NCBI GenBank assembly: GCA_002371135.1
Contig: DFGB01000067.1
Coordinates: 34,477-65,494, forward strand
DNA: 31,018 bases
Direction: 5' to 3'
From: Verrucomicrobia bacterium UBA3761
GTDB taxonomy: Bacteria; Verrucomicrobiota; Kiritimatiellia; RFP12; UBA1067
The translations under genes were made by a program, and so were the position numbers. The notes below the pieces were generated by a model. The model was not told the DNA's origin, searched no databases, and saw nothing but the letters and a program-made list of their open reading frames with translations. Shown here piece by piece: positions 7,066 to 14,799 of the stretch. The number at the start of each line of letters is the position of its first letter. The stretch's first letter is position 1.

Positions 7066-9426
7066 TTGAAAAATCTTCTGCTGCTCTTGGCGATTGCGAC
7101 GGGGTTGGCCGGCTTCTGCCAGTCGAAGATCCCCGTCTCGTTTCTTTTCGCCTACAATCCCGAGCATCCGGAAGAGCCAGCGACGCGCCGCATTCTGGAG
7201 CTCGCCAAGGAGGATCCTTCGCTCGATCCTCAGAAGTGGGGCGGATTGATACTCCCTGGCGCTGGCGGCCGCGCGACATTCATGCTCGCCCTCGCGGGCG
7301 GCACCGCCCCGGACATCTACAAGGCGTGGTTCCATATCCTGCGCCACGATATTTCGCAGGGGTTCGTCTACCCGCTCGATGAATGGGTCGCGCCGCCTGC
7401 CGAGCCTGCGGACTTGTGGGACCGTGTGCGCTGCGTGGATGGCCACGTCTGGGCACTGGCGCAGCCGAAGGCCGTCTATTACGGCATCGTGTACAGGAAG
7501 GATTTCGTCCGCCTCGCCGGCATGGATCCTGAGGCGCCGCCGAAGACGTGGGGAGAGTTTCGCGAGTGGTGCCGCCGCTTGACTGTGCACGGGCGCAAGG
7601 CGTTTGCGATAGAGAACCGCCCGTGGGGATTTTTGCCGTGGGTGCAGTCTGCCGGCGGGGATGTGATTCGCGAAACGCGCCCCTCCCCTCTTTCCTCTTC
7701 CCCCACCCCTCTTCCCTCTTCCCCCTATGAAGCATGTTTCGATTCGGATGCGGCGGTGGCGGCGGCGGAGTTCCTCCAGACGCTCGTCGCCGACGGCTCG
7801 GTGCGGGCGTTGCCGACTCTTTCTCTCGCCGACGAGGTCGGCGCGCTCTTTGCAAACGGCGAAATCGCGGCCGTCTTTGGTGGCGAGGATCTCGTGACGC
7901 GCCTCACCGAGACGCTCGATTTCCCGGCGGATGAAATCGGCCTCATGCCATTCCCGGCGGCGGAGGAGGGCGGCGTGCGCGTCCTCCAGGCGCACAGGCA
8001 TTTCTATGCGATGAGCGAATCCGTCGCCCACAGGTCCAAGGAAGAGCGCGACATGGCGTGGAAGTGCCTGAGCGCGCTTGCCTCGGGGGAACTCGCAGAT
8101 GAAGACGTGCGGCGCAACGTGGCCGCCGGGCGGGCGATGTGGTGCAGGGCGAGCGACCTTGAACGCCTCGGCTTCACCGCGGAACGCGATGCTCTGCCAA
8201 AGGCGATCAGGGAAATGTACGACGATCTAGAATGCGGCCGAATCAAGGCCGTGACTGAGCCGTGGGTCGGATTCTGGCAGGCGGCGAGCGATCTCATGCA
8301 GCGCCGATTCCTCGGCCTGCTCCTTTCCGACGCCGGCGCGAACCTCGATTGCCGCGCCGCGCTCCATGCCATCACTGTCGACGCGAACCGCGGCTTGATG
8401 TTCGACGGCGACAAGTCGAACATCGACCGCCACCGCCCCCTCGCCCGTGTCATACTCGGCCTCGTCGCAATTCTCGTTCTCGTTTTCATTGCACTCAGGA
8501 TAAGAAATTCCAAGTCCAAAGCTTCCGCTTTGGATACAGGACTTAGGACTTCGGACTTCGGACTCGTCCCCTGGCTTTTTCTCTTGCCTGCCGTGCTCTC
8601 GATTCTCGTGTGGAGCTATTATCCTCTCGTCAAGGGCGCCGTGATGGCGTTTCAGGATTATCGAATCGTCGGGGGAAGCGTCTGGACAGGGCTCGACAAC
8701 TTCATACGCGTCGCATCGGACGCCGGGTTCTGGAAGGCATGGGGGAGAACTTTCGAGTACGTCGCGATCACCCTCGCTCTGGGGTTCACGTCGCCGATCG
8801 TCCTCGCGATCATGCTTTGCGAAATCCCGCGCGGCCGCATTCTCTACCGTTTCATGTATTTCCTGCCGCATTTGACGAGCGCCCTCGTGGTGACGCTCCT
8901 TTGGAAATTGATGTTCGACCCGACCGAGAACGGCATCCTCAACCGCGTTCTCGCGACTCTGGGGGTGGCGCGCCATTCGTGGCTGCTCGATCCTGCGTGG
9001 GCCATGACATGCTGCATAATCCCCGGCGTGTGGGCCGGCGCGGGCATAAGCTCTCTCATCTACATTGCGGCGCTCTCCTCGCTCCCTCAGGAATACTACG
9101 AGGCGGCGGCGATCGACGGCGCCGGATTTTTCCAGCGACTTCGCCACGTGACCCTGCCGCAGCTCGCGCCGCTGATGGTGATAAATTTCGTCGGCGCGTT
9201 CATCGCCGCATTCCAGGGAATGGGGTCGATATTTTTGTTGACGTTCGGCGGCCCGGGCGATGCGACGCAGGTCCTTTCGCTGCAAATCTGGAAAGAGGCC
9301 TACAACAACTTGCGTTTTTCGACGGCGACGTCCATGGCGTGGTTCCTGGGCATGGCGCTCATCGGTTTCACATACCTGCAAATCCGCTTCCTGCGCCGCG
9401 TCGAATTCCGTCGCAGCCAGGCGTAG
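7066..9426 (+). CDS. Fused sugar-binding protein and ABC transporter permease (MalE-like + MalF/UgpA-like)
   Basis: 786 residues starting at TTG 7066, where a hydrophobic signal segment begins at once (LLLLLAIATGLAGFC); no upstream ATG fits. Residues about 22-455 resemble family 1 extracellular solute-binding proteins (AGGTAPDIYK, then PLDEWVAPP, RKDFVRLAGMDPEAPPKTW, FANGEIAAVFGGEDL). A membrane helix at about 461-479 follows, then a low-complexity linker (about 481-501), then a type-I permease of five or six helices with the EAA loop EYYEAAAIDGA at 676-686 and downstream LPQLAP. The SBP would thus be tethered to its permease at the outer membrane face. The usual second permease and ATPase are not adjacent. 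Two stretches are written in intergenic-type heptamer repeats: residues 207-220 and about 481-501. Substrate probably an oligosaccharide, by family. Confidence 0.88.
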   Translation: MKNLLLLLAIATGLAGFCQSKIPVSFLFAYNPEHPEEPATRRILELAKEDPSLDPQKWGGLILPGAGGRATFMLALAGGTAPDIYKAWFHILRHDISQGFVYPLDEWVAPPAEPADLWDRVRCVDGHVWALAQPKAVYYGIVYRKDFVRLAGMDPEAPPKTWGEFREWCRRLTVHGRKAFAIENRPWGFLPWVQSAGGDVIRETRPSPLSSSPTPLPSSPYEACFDSDAAVAAAEFLQTLVADGSVRALPTLSLADEVGALFANGEIAAVFGGEDLVTRLTETLDFPADEIGLMPFPAAEEGGVRVLQAHRHFYAMSESVAHRSKEERDMAWKCLSALASGELADEDVRRNVAAGRAMWCRASDLERLGFTAERDALPKAIREMYDDLECGRIKAVTEPWVGFWQAASDLMQRRFLGLLLSDAGANLDCRAALHAITVDANRGLMFDGDKSNIDRHRPLARVILGLVAILVLVFIALRIRNSKSKASALDTGLRTSDFGLVPWLFLLPAVLSILVWSYYPLVKGAVMAFQDYRIVGGSVWTGLDNFIRVASDAGFWKAWGRTFEYVAITLALGFTSPIVLAIMLCEIPRGRILYRFMYFLPHLTSALVVTLLWKLMFDPTENGILNRVLATLGVARHSWLLDPAWAMTCCIIPGVWAGAGISSLIYIAALSSLPQEYYEAAAIDGAGFFQRLRHVTLPQLAPLMVINFVGAFIAAFQGMGSIFLLTFGGPGDATQVLSLQIWKEAYNNLRFSTATSMAWFLGMALIGFTYLQIRFLRRVEFRRSQA
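7685..7726 (+). repeat. Heptamer array inside the SBP domain, in frame
   Basis: Six 7-nt units (CCCCTCT, TTCCTCT, TCCCCCA, then CCCCTCT, TCCCTCT, TCCCCCT), that is two 21-nt superunits, 42 nt in all. It encodes a Ser/Pro-rich 14-residue insertion. Same family as the intergenic array at 3296-3358. Confidence 0.8.
8516..8566 (+). repeat. Hairpin plus GGACTTC heptamer array in the SBP-permease linker
   Basis: A perfect 7-bp stem CCAAAGC/GCTTTGG with loop TTCC (8516-8533), then four heptamers GGACTTA, GGACTTC, GGACTTC, GGACTCG (8539-8566). It looks like an intergenic repeat module but is translated as the linker between the first membrane helix and the permease. Confidence 0.78.
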
Positions 9427-9478
9427 GCGCATCCACCTTCCCCCGAACTTCCCTCCGTCCGCATCCGGGAGCGAAGAG

Positions 9479-9533
9479 ACGCAGGATGCACCGCCTGAAT
9501 CATGCTTGTCAGGCCGCAAAATCCTGCGTTTTT
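9479..9533 (+). terminator. Two-part rho-independent terminator after the ABC fusion gene
   Basis: The outer stem pairs 9479-9487 with 9521-9529 (9 bp), the inner stem pairs GCCTGA at 9493-9498 with TCAGGC at 9509-9514, and a run of five T follows at 9529-9533. It lies about 50 nt after the stop codon. Confidence 0.75.
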
Positions 9534-9555
9534 CGAAGGTTTTAGGGGAAATCAA

Positions 9556-9631
9556 TGGTCGGACTGGCGGGGATCGGACCCGCGACCCCAACATTAAAAG
9601 TGTCGTGCTCTACCAACTGAGCTACAGTCCG
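9556..9631 (-). tRNA. tRNA-Lys (anticodon TTT), CCA encoded
   Basis: Read on the minus strand it folds as a full cloverleaf: acceptor CGGACTG/CAGTCCG, D arm GCTC/GAGC, anticodon stem CGACA/TGTTG with loop CTTTTAA (anticodon TTT), T arm GCGGG/CCCGC with loop TCCGATC, discriminator A, and an encoded CCA at 9556-9558. It is 76 nt with CCA. It is the only minus-strand gene seen. Confidence 0.96.
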
Positions 9632-9651
9632 GCGGGGGTCAAAACGCAAAT

Positions 9652-9680
9652 ATTATACCAAAACGCTCTGTGGAAAACAA
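9652..9680 (-). promoter_or_regulatory. Promoter of tRNA-Lys
   Basis: Minus-strand extended -10 TGGTATAAT (hexamer at 9652-9657), with TTGTTT 17 nt upstream (9675-9680). The expected transcription start is about 14 nt before the mature tRNA 5' end. Confidence 0.78.
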
Positions 9681-9845
9681 GGGGGAAAATCGAGGGAAGT
9701 TGAAAAGTCGCAAACTCCATATTTCCACATTTTCACATTTGCTCTGGCGGCTCCTTTGGAGCTGTGTCGCCGGCATAGTTGGTCAAGTGATATAGTGTCA
9801 GTTGGGCGAGTGGTTGATTGATGCGAGCGACGGAAAGGAAACTGT
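9661..9845. other. Spacer with octamer repeats and one hairpin; no gene seen
   Basis: Three 8-nt units TCCATATT, TCCACATT, TTCACATT lie at 9716-9739. A hairpin with stem GCTCC/GGAGC (9750-9754, 9758-9762), extended by GGCG/CGCC, follows at 9746-9771. I see no convincing coding region; a frame open from 9802 is better read as promoter sequence, since it contains the -10 box of the next gene. Confidence 0.55.
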
Positions 9846-9849
9846 TGCC

Positions 9850-9878
9850 TTGTCCCTTCCCTCGCTATATGGTATAAT
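9850..9878 (+). promoter_or_regulatory. Promoter of the beta-helix gene
   Basis: TTGTCC (9850-9855), 17-nt spacer, extended -10 TGGTATAAT (hexamer 9873-9878). The start codon at 9901 is 22 nt after the -10, giving a leader of about 15 nt that shows no Shine-Dalgarno. Confidence 0.78.
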
Positions 9879-9900
9879 ATGCAACGAACCCGAGATAATA

Positions 9901-10965
9901 ATGAAAAAAACATCTATCTTTTGCGTTTTTCTCGTCTGTGCGGCGATTGGCGTCTGCGCCGATTCTCTGCCGGGCGTGGTGAATATCGCCGATTTTGTCG
10001 CGACCGACGGCAAAACGGACGTGGCCGAGGCGATTCAGCGCGTGATCGACACCCACCCGAATCGCACGATATGGTTTCCGGACGGGACGTATCTTATATC
10101 AAAGCCCATTTGCACGCCCGCCGACCCGAGGCGCAGCGTAGATTTGCGGCTTGCGAACTATGCGGTAATCAAGGCCGCGCCCGGCTGGCACCATGACGAG
10201 GCGATGGTGCGTCTCGGCGGCATGCACAAGGCGAACGACATCCGCACGCCGGGTAGTTGCTATTCGCTCACGGGCGGCATCATCGACGGCAGCGGCGTCG
10301 CCAAGGGCGTTTCGATCGATTCAGGACGCGAAACAAAAGTCCGCGACGTCTCCATGAAGCGCGTGCACGTGGGGCTGCACATAAAACGCGGCGTCAACAA
10401 CGGTTCGTCGGATTGCGACATCGCCGATGTGAATATTGTCGGCAACAAGGCGCGTGGTTCCATCGGCGTCCTTGTCGACGGCCTCGACAACACCCTCTCC
10501 AACATGCGCATCGCGGACGTGCAAACCGGCGTGAGGCTCACGGGCTCGGGAAACTTCATGACGAACCTGCATCCCCTTTACGCGAATCCAATGGACCAGT
10601 ACGACGATAGCGTGGGCTTTTACGACACTGGCAACGACAATTCCTACAATCGCTGCTACAGCGACCATTTTTCGACAGGCTTTTTGTTCGGCGCGAAGAG
10701 TAGATCCGCAGTCATGACGGCCTGTATTGCATATTGGTACGCGCCGAACAAGGGTCGCCGGCACACGGCAATCCGCTGCGAAGGCGCGTTCAACGCCTGC
10801 GTATCCGACATGATGGTGGGTTTCCGCGGCACCGAAGCGCTCAATACCGTTCTGAAAACCGGCGCCGGGGGCGGCCGCGGCTACATCTGCGATACGCGCG
10901 TGGACGAGCACCTCGTAAACGAGACGGAAAAGGAATATTTGAAATACGCCGCACGACTGCGCTGA
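9901..10965 (+). CDS. Secreted right-handed beta-helix protein (pectate lyase-like)
   Basis: 354 residues from ATG 9901; a longer frame from 9802 is rejected because it contains the promoter and the 9901 start opens with a signal peptide (Lys2-Lys3, hydrophobic core, likely cleavage after A20 in VCA-D). The mature start VNIADFVATDGKTDVAEAIQ followed by IWFPDGTYLIS is the usual opening of pectate-lyase-3/GH28-like beta-helix proteins. Further on are Asn/Asp/Gly-rich turns typical of beta-helix coils (GGIIDGSGVAKGVSIDSG, then SDCDIADVNIVGNKARGSIGV). It probably binds or cleaves a pectin-like or other polysaccharide outside the cytoplasm. I cannot identify a catalytic set, so lyase versus hydrolase versus binding role is open. 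A secreted GH43 gene follows with its own promoter. Confidence 0.85.
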   Translation: MKKTSIFCVFLVCAAIGVCADSLPGVVNIADFVATDGKTDVAEAIQRVIDTHPNRTIWFPDGTYLISKPICTPADPRRSVDLRLANYAVIKAAPGWHHDEAMVRLGGMHKANDIRTPGSCYSLTGGIIDGSGVAKGVSIDSGRETKVRDVSMKRVHVGLHIKRGVNNGSSDCDIADVNIVGNKARGSIGVLVDGLDNTLSNMRIADVQTGVRLTGSGNFMTNLHPLYANPMDQYDDSVGFYDTGNDNSYNRCYSDHFSTGFLFGAKSRSAVMTACIAYWYAPNKGRRHTAIRCEGAFNACVSDMMVGFRGTEALNTVLKTGAGGGRGYICDTRVDEHLVNETEKEYLKYAARLR

Positions 10966-11044
10966 AGCGCGGCCTTTCATGCCGATGTACTCTTTTGCAG
11001 CTTTTCTCGACATTCCCATGTCTCTTCCGAGGCCGCGCGGGCAC

Positions 11045-11074
11045 TTGCGCAAACCGGAGGGACTTTGGTATAAT
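11045..11074 (+). promoter_or_regulatory. Promoter of the double-GH43 gene (near-leaderless)
   Basis: TTGCGC (11045-11050), 18-nt spacer, extended -10 TGGTATAAT (hexamer 11069-11074). The ATG at 11085 is 10 nt after the -10, so the leader would be only about 4 nt and has no Shine-Dalgarno. Confidence 0.8.
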
Positions 11075-11084
11075 ACGCCTCCTT

Positions 11085-13631
11085 ATGAAACACATCCTAG
11101 CAACATTTTGCGCGGCTGTTGCGCTCTGCGTCCTCGCCGCCGATATGAACCCGGTCCTCTGGTCGGACGTCCCGGATATCTCCATTCTTCGCCACGGCGA
11201 TACATACTACATGACGTCGACAACGATGCACTTCAATCCCGGCATCCCCGTGATGGCGTCAAAGGATCTCGTCAATTGGAAGATCGTCTCCTATTGCTAC
11301 GATACGATCGAGAACCGCGACAAGGACAACCTCGAAAACGGCAAGAACGACTATCTCTACGGCACATGGGCCTCGTGCATCCGCTACAACGACGCGGACG
11401 GCTACTTTTACGTGACTTCGTTCAATCATAAAATCGACGCCACCTACGTCTTCCGCACGAAGTCGATCGAGGGCGGCGAGTGGGAGCGTTTCCGTCTGCC
11501 GAAACAGATGTACGACCACTCGTTCTGGATTGAGGACGGCAAGTTCTACTTCACGGCCTCCATGCGTCCGGCGATCAAGCTGTTCAAGGTGAAGGACGAC
11601 TTGAGCGGCTTTGAGGACGACGGCGTGGAGATAATCCATGACATATCGAAAGTCGTCCCCACCGGCAAGGGGCTTGCGGAGGGCAGCCAGCTTTTCAAGA
11701 AGGATGGCTGGTATTACCTCTTCAACATATGCTGGCCGTCGGGCCACGGGCGCATGGTGACGGTGCACCGTGCACGGGCGCTGACGGGTCCGTGGGAGGG
11801 GAAAGTCGTCTACGACTGCGAGGGAATAGCGCAAGGCGGGATAGTCGACACGCCCGACGGCAAATGGTATGCGTATCTCTTCGGCGACCGCGGGGGCGTA
11901 GGCCGTATTCCCTACATGATACCGATCGCGTGGGAGGCGGACTGGCCGAAGTTCCCCGAAGGCCGCCCCGCGCTCGAGGTGTCCGGCGTCGTGAAGGATG
12001 CGATCCCCGGATGCTGCGCGAGCGATGAATTCGATGGCGCGGCGCCGGCCATAGTCTGGCAATGGAACCACAACCCCGACAACGCCAACTGGGCGCTCGT
12101 CGACGGCGCGTATCGCATCACCACCTCGCGCGTCGACAGCGACATCCTAGCCGCGAAGAACACCCTCACGCAGCGCACGTTCGGGCCGGTTTGCGAAGGC
12201 GTGGCGAAACTCGACTACACAGGGCTCAAGGAAGGCGACATCGCGGGGCTGGCGCTCTTCCAGCAGCTCTACGGCTTCGCGGCCGTGGAAATGACGGCCA
12301 AAGGACCGGAGGTCGTCCTCTGGCAAAACCGCGTCGACGCCGCCAACCGCAACAACAAGGGCGCGGCAAAGAACGCCGCCGCCGCCAGCCGCAAGCGCCT
12401 GTCGATGCCGCTCAAGGGTGGCGACGGCTCGAACGTCTGGTTCAAGGTCGTGTGCGATTTCCGCCCGTGGCCCAATCCCGACTATACGAAAATCCCCGCC
12501 CACCAGGACACCGCGCGCTTCTACTGGTCGACCGACGGCGCGAACTGGACCGCGCTCGGCGAGGCGATGTACCTGCCCTATACAATCCCTCATTTCACAG
12601 GCTACCGCTTCGCGCTTTTCGCCTATTCGACGAAGACCCCGGGCGGCCATGCCGATTTCGACTTCTTCCGCGTCTCGGCCAAGCCCGACCCAAAGACGCT
12701 CATGATGTCCGACGGCTCCAACCCGATCGTCAAGACGCACTTCACCCCCGACCCTGCCGGATATGTCGACGGCGACACGTTCTACCTCTTCACCGGCCAC
12801 GACGACCCCACCGCGCGCGGCTACAAGATGTTCGACTGGCAGGTGTTCAAGACGAAGGACATGAAGCACTGGGAGGCGCTCGGCGCCGTGCTCGACTGCG
12901 GTTCGGTGTTCAAATGGGCCAAGCCTGACGGCGCATGGGCCTCGCAGGCGATCAAGCGCGACGGCAAATGGTATTGGTATGTCGCCGTCTTTCGCAAGGG
13001 CGGCAACAGCTGCGTGGCCGTTGCGACGGCCGACAAGGTGACAGGTCCGTGGACGGATGCGATCGGCGGGCCGCTCGTCGAGGGCGGCGGGTTCATCGAC
13101 CCGTCCGTGTTCATCGACGACGATGGCCAGGCGTGGCTGTTCTGGGGCAATTGCGGCGGCACGCCGGGCTGCTGGTACGCGCCGCTCAAGGAAAGCATGA
13201 CGGAACTCGCCGGCGAAGTCAAACCCGTGCCGGGGTTGATGGACGAGGCGGCGTTCGGCAAGCCTCTCAAGAAGAAGGCCGGCGCCGGCGCCCACAAGCC
13301 TATCGACACAAACTTCGAAGAGGCCCCTTGGATTTACAAGGTCGGCGATACGTATTACCTCGAATACGCCGCAGGCGGCATGCCTGAACACTGGGCTTAC
13401 TCATGGTCCAAGTCGATCCACGGCCCGTGGCATTTCGGCGGCCGCATAATGGACGAGCCTCAAGGCACCGGCACTATCCACGGCGGCAGTATTTTGTTCA
13501 AGGGTCAGTGGTATCTTCTCTACCACGATGCATCGCTGCCCGGCGGCGCCGGATGCCGCCGCTCCGCCTGCATCGTCCCATACACCCGCAAAAGCGACGG
13601 CTCGATCCCGTACTTGCGCGAAGCGCACTAG
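11085..13631 (+). CDS. Secreted protein with two GH43 catalytic domains
   Basis: 848 residues from ATG 11085, chosen because it follows a promoter and opens with a signal peptide (cleavage after A19). A longer upstream frame would overlap the beta-helix gene. The first five-blade GH43 domain (about 20-300) carries the expected acidic triad: D31 (PDISI), D144 (YDHSFW) and E199 (AEGSQ). It is followed by a beta-sandwich of the beta-xylosidase C-terminal type (about 320-540). The second GH43 domain (about 550-848) also keeps its triad: D556 (TPDPAG), D672 (FIDPSV) and E746 (EEAPW). Both are therefore predicted active, as alpha-L-arabinofuranosidase and/or beta-xylosidase, on arabinoxylan- or arabinan-like glycans. 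Subfamilies cannot be fixed by eye. The next promoter overlaps this gene's stop codon. Confidence 0.92.
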   Translation: MKHILATFCAAVALCVLAADMNPVLWSDVPDISILRHGDTYYMTSTTMHFNPGIPVMASKDLVNWKIVSYCYDTIENRDKDNLENGKNDYLYGTWASCIRYNDADGYFYVTSFNHKIDATYVFRTKSIEGGEWERFRLPKQMYDHSFWIEDGKFYFTASMRPAIKLFKVKDDLSGFEDDGVEIIHDISKVVPTGKGLAEGSQLFKKDGWYYLFNICWPSGHGRMVTVHRARALTGPWEGKVVYDCEGIAQGGIVDTPDGKWYAYLFGDRGGVGRIPYMIPIAWEADWPKFPEGRPALEVSGVVKDAIPGCCASDEFDGAAPAIVWQWNHNPDNANWALVDGAYRITTSRVDSDILAAKNTLTQRTFGPVCEGVAKLDYTGLKEGDIAGLALFQQLYGFAAVEMTAKGPEVVLWQNRVDAANRNNKGAAKNAAAASRKRLSMPLKGGDGSNVWFKVVCDFRPWPNPDYTKIPAHQDTARFYWSTDGANWTALGEAMYLPYTIPHFTGYRFALFAYSTKTPGGHADFDFFRVSAKPDPKTLMMSDGSNPIVKTHFTPDPAGYVDGDTFYLFTGHDDPTARGYKMFDWQVFKTKDMKHWEALGAVLDCGSVFKWAKPDGAWASQAIKRDGKWYWYVAVFRKGGNSCVAVATADKVTGPWTDAIGGPLVEGGGFIDPSVFIDDDGQAWLFWGNCGGTPGCWYAPLKESMTELAGEVKPVPGLMDEAAFGKPLKKKAGAGAHKPIDTNFEEAPWIYKVGDTYYLEYAAGGMPEHWAYSWSKSIHGPWHFGGRIMDEPQGTGTIHGGSILFKGQWYLLYHDASLPGGAGCRRSACIVPYTRKSDGSIPYLREAH

Positions 13632-13657
13632 ACAAGCGCCGCTGTAAATGATATAAT
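13629..13657 (+). promoter_or_regulatory. Promoter of the small membrane protein-nadC-coaX operon (leaderless)
   Basis: TAGACA (13629-13634) contains the preceding stop codon, followed by a 17-nt spacer and extended -10 TGATATAAT (hexamer 13652-13657). The ATG at 13664 is 6 nt after the -10, so the mRNA should start at or very near the A of the start codon. Confidence 0.85.
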
Positions 13658-13663
13658 ACGAGT

Positions 13664-13894
13664 ATGAAAATCAAAAAACCGATGACAGTGAAGGCTCCGG
13701 CCGCCCCTGCGCCGGCGACGGGTGGAGCGACGATTGCAGACCGCTTCAAACTGGATGCGGTGGCGCCTGCCGCGCCCGCAGTTTCGAAGACCGCTACGTT
13801 TGCGGCGTTTATAGCGGCGTTCATCGCCCTCGCGGCTTCCGGCGTGCTCGTCTTCGTCCTTTACAAGCATTGGGATTTCCTGATGCCGGCGTGA
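13664..13894 (+). CDS. Small single-span membrane protein, Ala/Pro-rich
   Basis: 76 residues, family not recognised. A basic N-terminus (KIKKP) is followed by an Ala/Pro-rich, probably disordered stretch (about 8-40), then one hydrophobic helix (about 45-67) and a short aromatic tail (YKHWDFLMP). The N-terminus is probably cytoplasmic. It is the first gene after a leaderless promoter and lies 14 nt before nadC, so it is likely co-transcribed with nadC and coaX. No function is proposed. Confidence 0.7.
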   Translation: MKIKKPMTVKAPAAPAPATGGATIADRFKLDAVAPAAPAVSKTATFAAFIAAFIALAASGVLVFVLYKHWDFLMPA

Positions 13895-13908
13895 TAAAGG
13901 AGGGCGTC

Positions 13909-14799
13909 ATGAAGGACGTAATGCTTTCTTCGAGGGCCAAGGCCGCAGTGCGTTTGGCCCTTGACGAGGATTTGTGTTCTGCGACCGACGCGAAAGCGTC
14001 GCTCTGGTGCGATGCAACGAGCATTGCTCTCGTCGACCCGGCCGCCGTCGCGACAGGCGAGATACACCCGAAAGGCGCCGGATGCGTCGTAGCGGGCACG
14101 ACCGTCGCCAGGGCCGTCATGAAGGTCGTCGACCCGAAAATCAAGGTGACGATCCTCAAGAAAGATGGCGAATTTGCCAAACCCGGCGAGCAGATTTTGA
14201 CATTTCGCGGCAAGGCGCGCAGTATCCTCGCGGCCGAGCGCACCGCCCTCAATTTCATGCAGCGCATGTGCGCCACGGCGACGCTTGCGCGCAAATTCGT
14301 CGACGCCACAAAGCGCTACGGGACGCTCATCCTCGATACGCGCAAGACCACGCCCGGTCTGCGCGTGTTCGAGAAGTACGCGGTCCTTTGCGGCGGCGGC
14401 ACGAACCACCGCATGGGGATGTACGACAGGGTCTTGATGAAGGATAACCACCGCCGCCTTTGGAAGGGCGGCAACCCGGACGAGCTCGACCAGGCCGTAG
14501 TCGCCGCGCGCAAGGCGTTCCCGAAGCTCGACGTCGAAGTCGAAGTCGAGAGCCTGCGCGAATGCAAGAGTGCGCTCAAGGCCAAGCCTGAGTGGATCAT
14601 GCTCGACAACATGTCCATCGCCGACATGAAAAAGTGCGTCAAGATGTGCAAGGGCATTTCAAAAACCGAGGCGTCCGGCGGCATAACGCTCGATCGCGCG
14701 AAGGAAGTGGCCTCGACGGGCGTGACGGCGATTTCGCTCGGCTGCCTCACGCACAGCGCGGGCTCGGTGGACCTCTCTCTGGAGTGGAGCGCGGTGTGA
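13909..14799 (+). CDS. nadC: Nicotinate-nucleotide pyrophosphorylase (carboxylating), quinolinate phosphoribosyltransferase
   Basis: 296 residues. ATG 13909 is chosen over an in-frame upstream ATG at 13870 because AAAGGAGG (13896-13903) sits 5 nt before it. It converts quinolinate + PRPP to nicotinate mononucleotide + CO2 in de novo NAD synthesis. Seen: N-terminal DEDL, the RTALNFMQRM helix, the quinolinate/PRPP-binding run DTRKTTPGLR followed by EKYAVLCGGGTNHRMGMYD, MKDNH, and the C-terminal barrel segments VEVEVES, MLDNMS and EASGGI. The stop is shared with the GTG start of coaX, so the two are translationally coupled. Confidence 0.97.
   Translation: MKDVMLSSRAKAAVRLALDEDLCSATDAKASLWCDATSIALVDPAAVATGEIHPKGAGCVVAGTTVARAVMKVVDPKIKVTILKKDGEFAKPGEQILTFRGKARSILAAERTALNFMQRMCATATLARKFVDATKRYGTLILDTRKTTPGLRVFEKYAVLCGGGTNHRMGMYDRVLMKDNHRRLWKGGNPDELDQAVVAARKAFPKLDVEVEVESLRECKSALKAKPEWIMLDNMSIADMKKCVKMCKGISKTEASGGITLDRAKEVASTGVTAISLGCLTHSAGSVDLSLEWSAV

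Noticed and set aside
9802..9900. N-terminal extension of the beta-helix protein
   Set aside because: It contains the -35/-10 promoter, and the start at 9901 gives a clean signal peptide.
10967..11038. Hairpin GCGCGGCC/GGCCGCGC as a terminator after the beta-helix gene
   Set aside because: The arms are separated by 56 nt and no T run follows; pairing may be chance.
10734..11084. N-terminal extension of the GH43 protein
   Set aside because: It overlaps the beta-helix gene in another frame and contains a promoter; the signal peptide begins at 11085.
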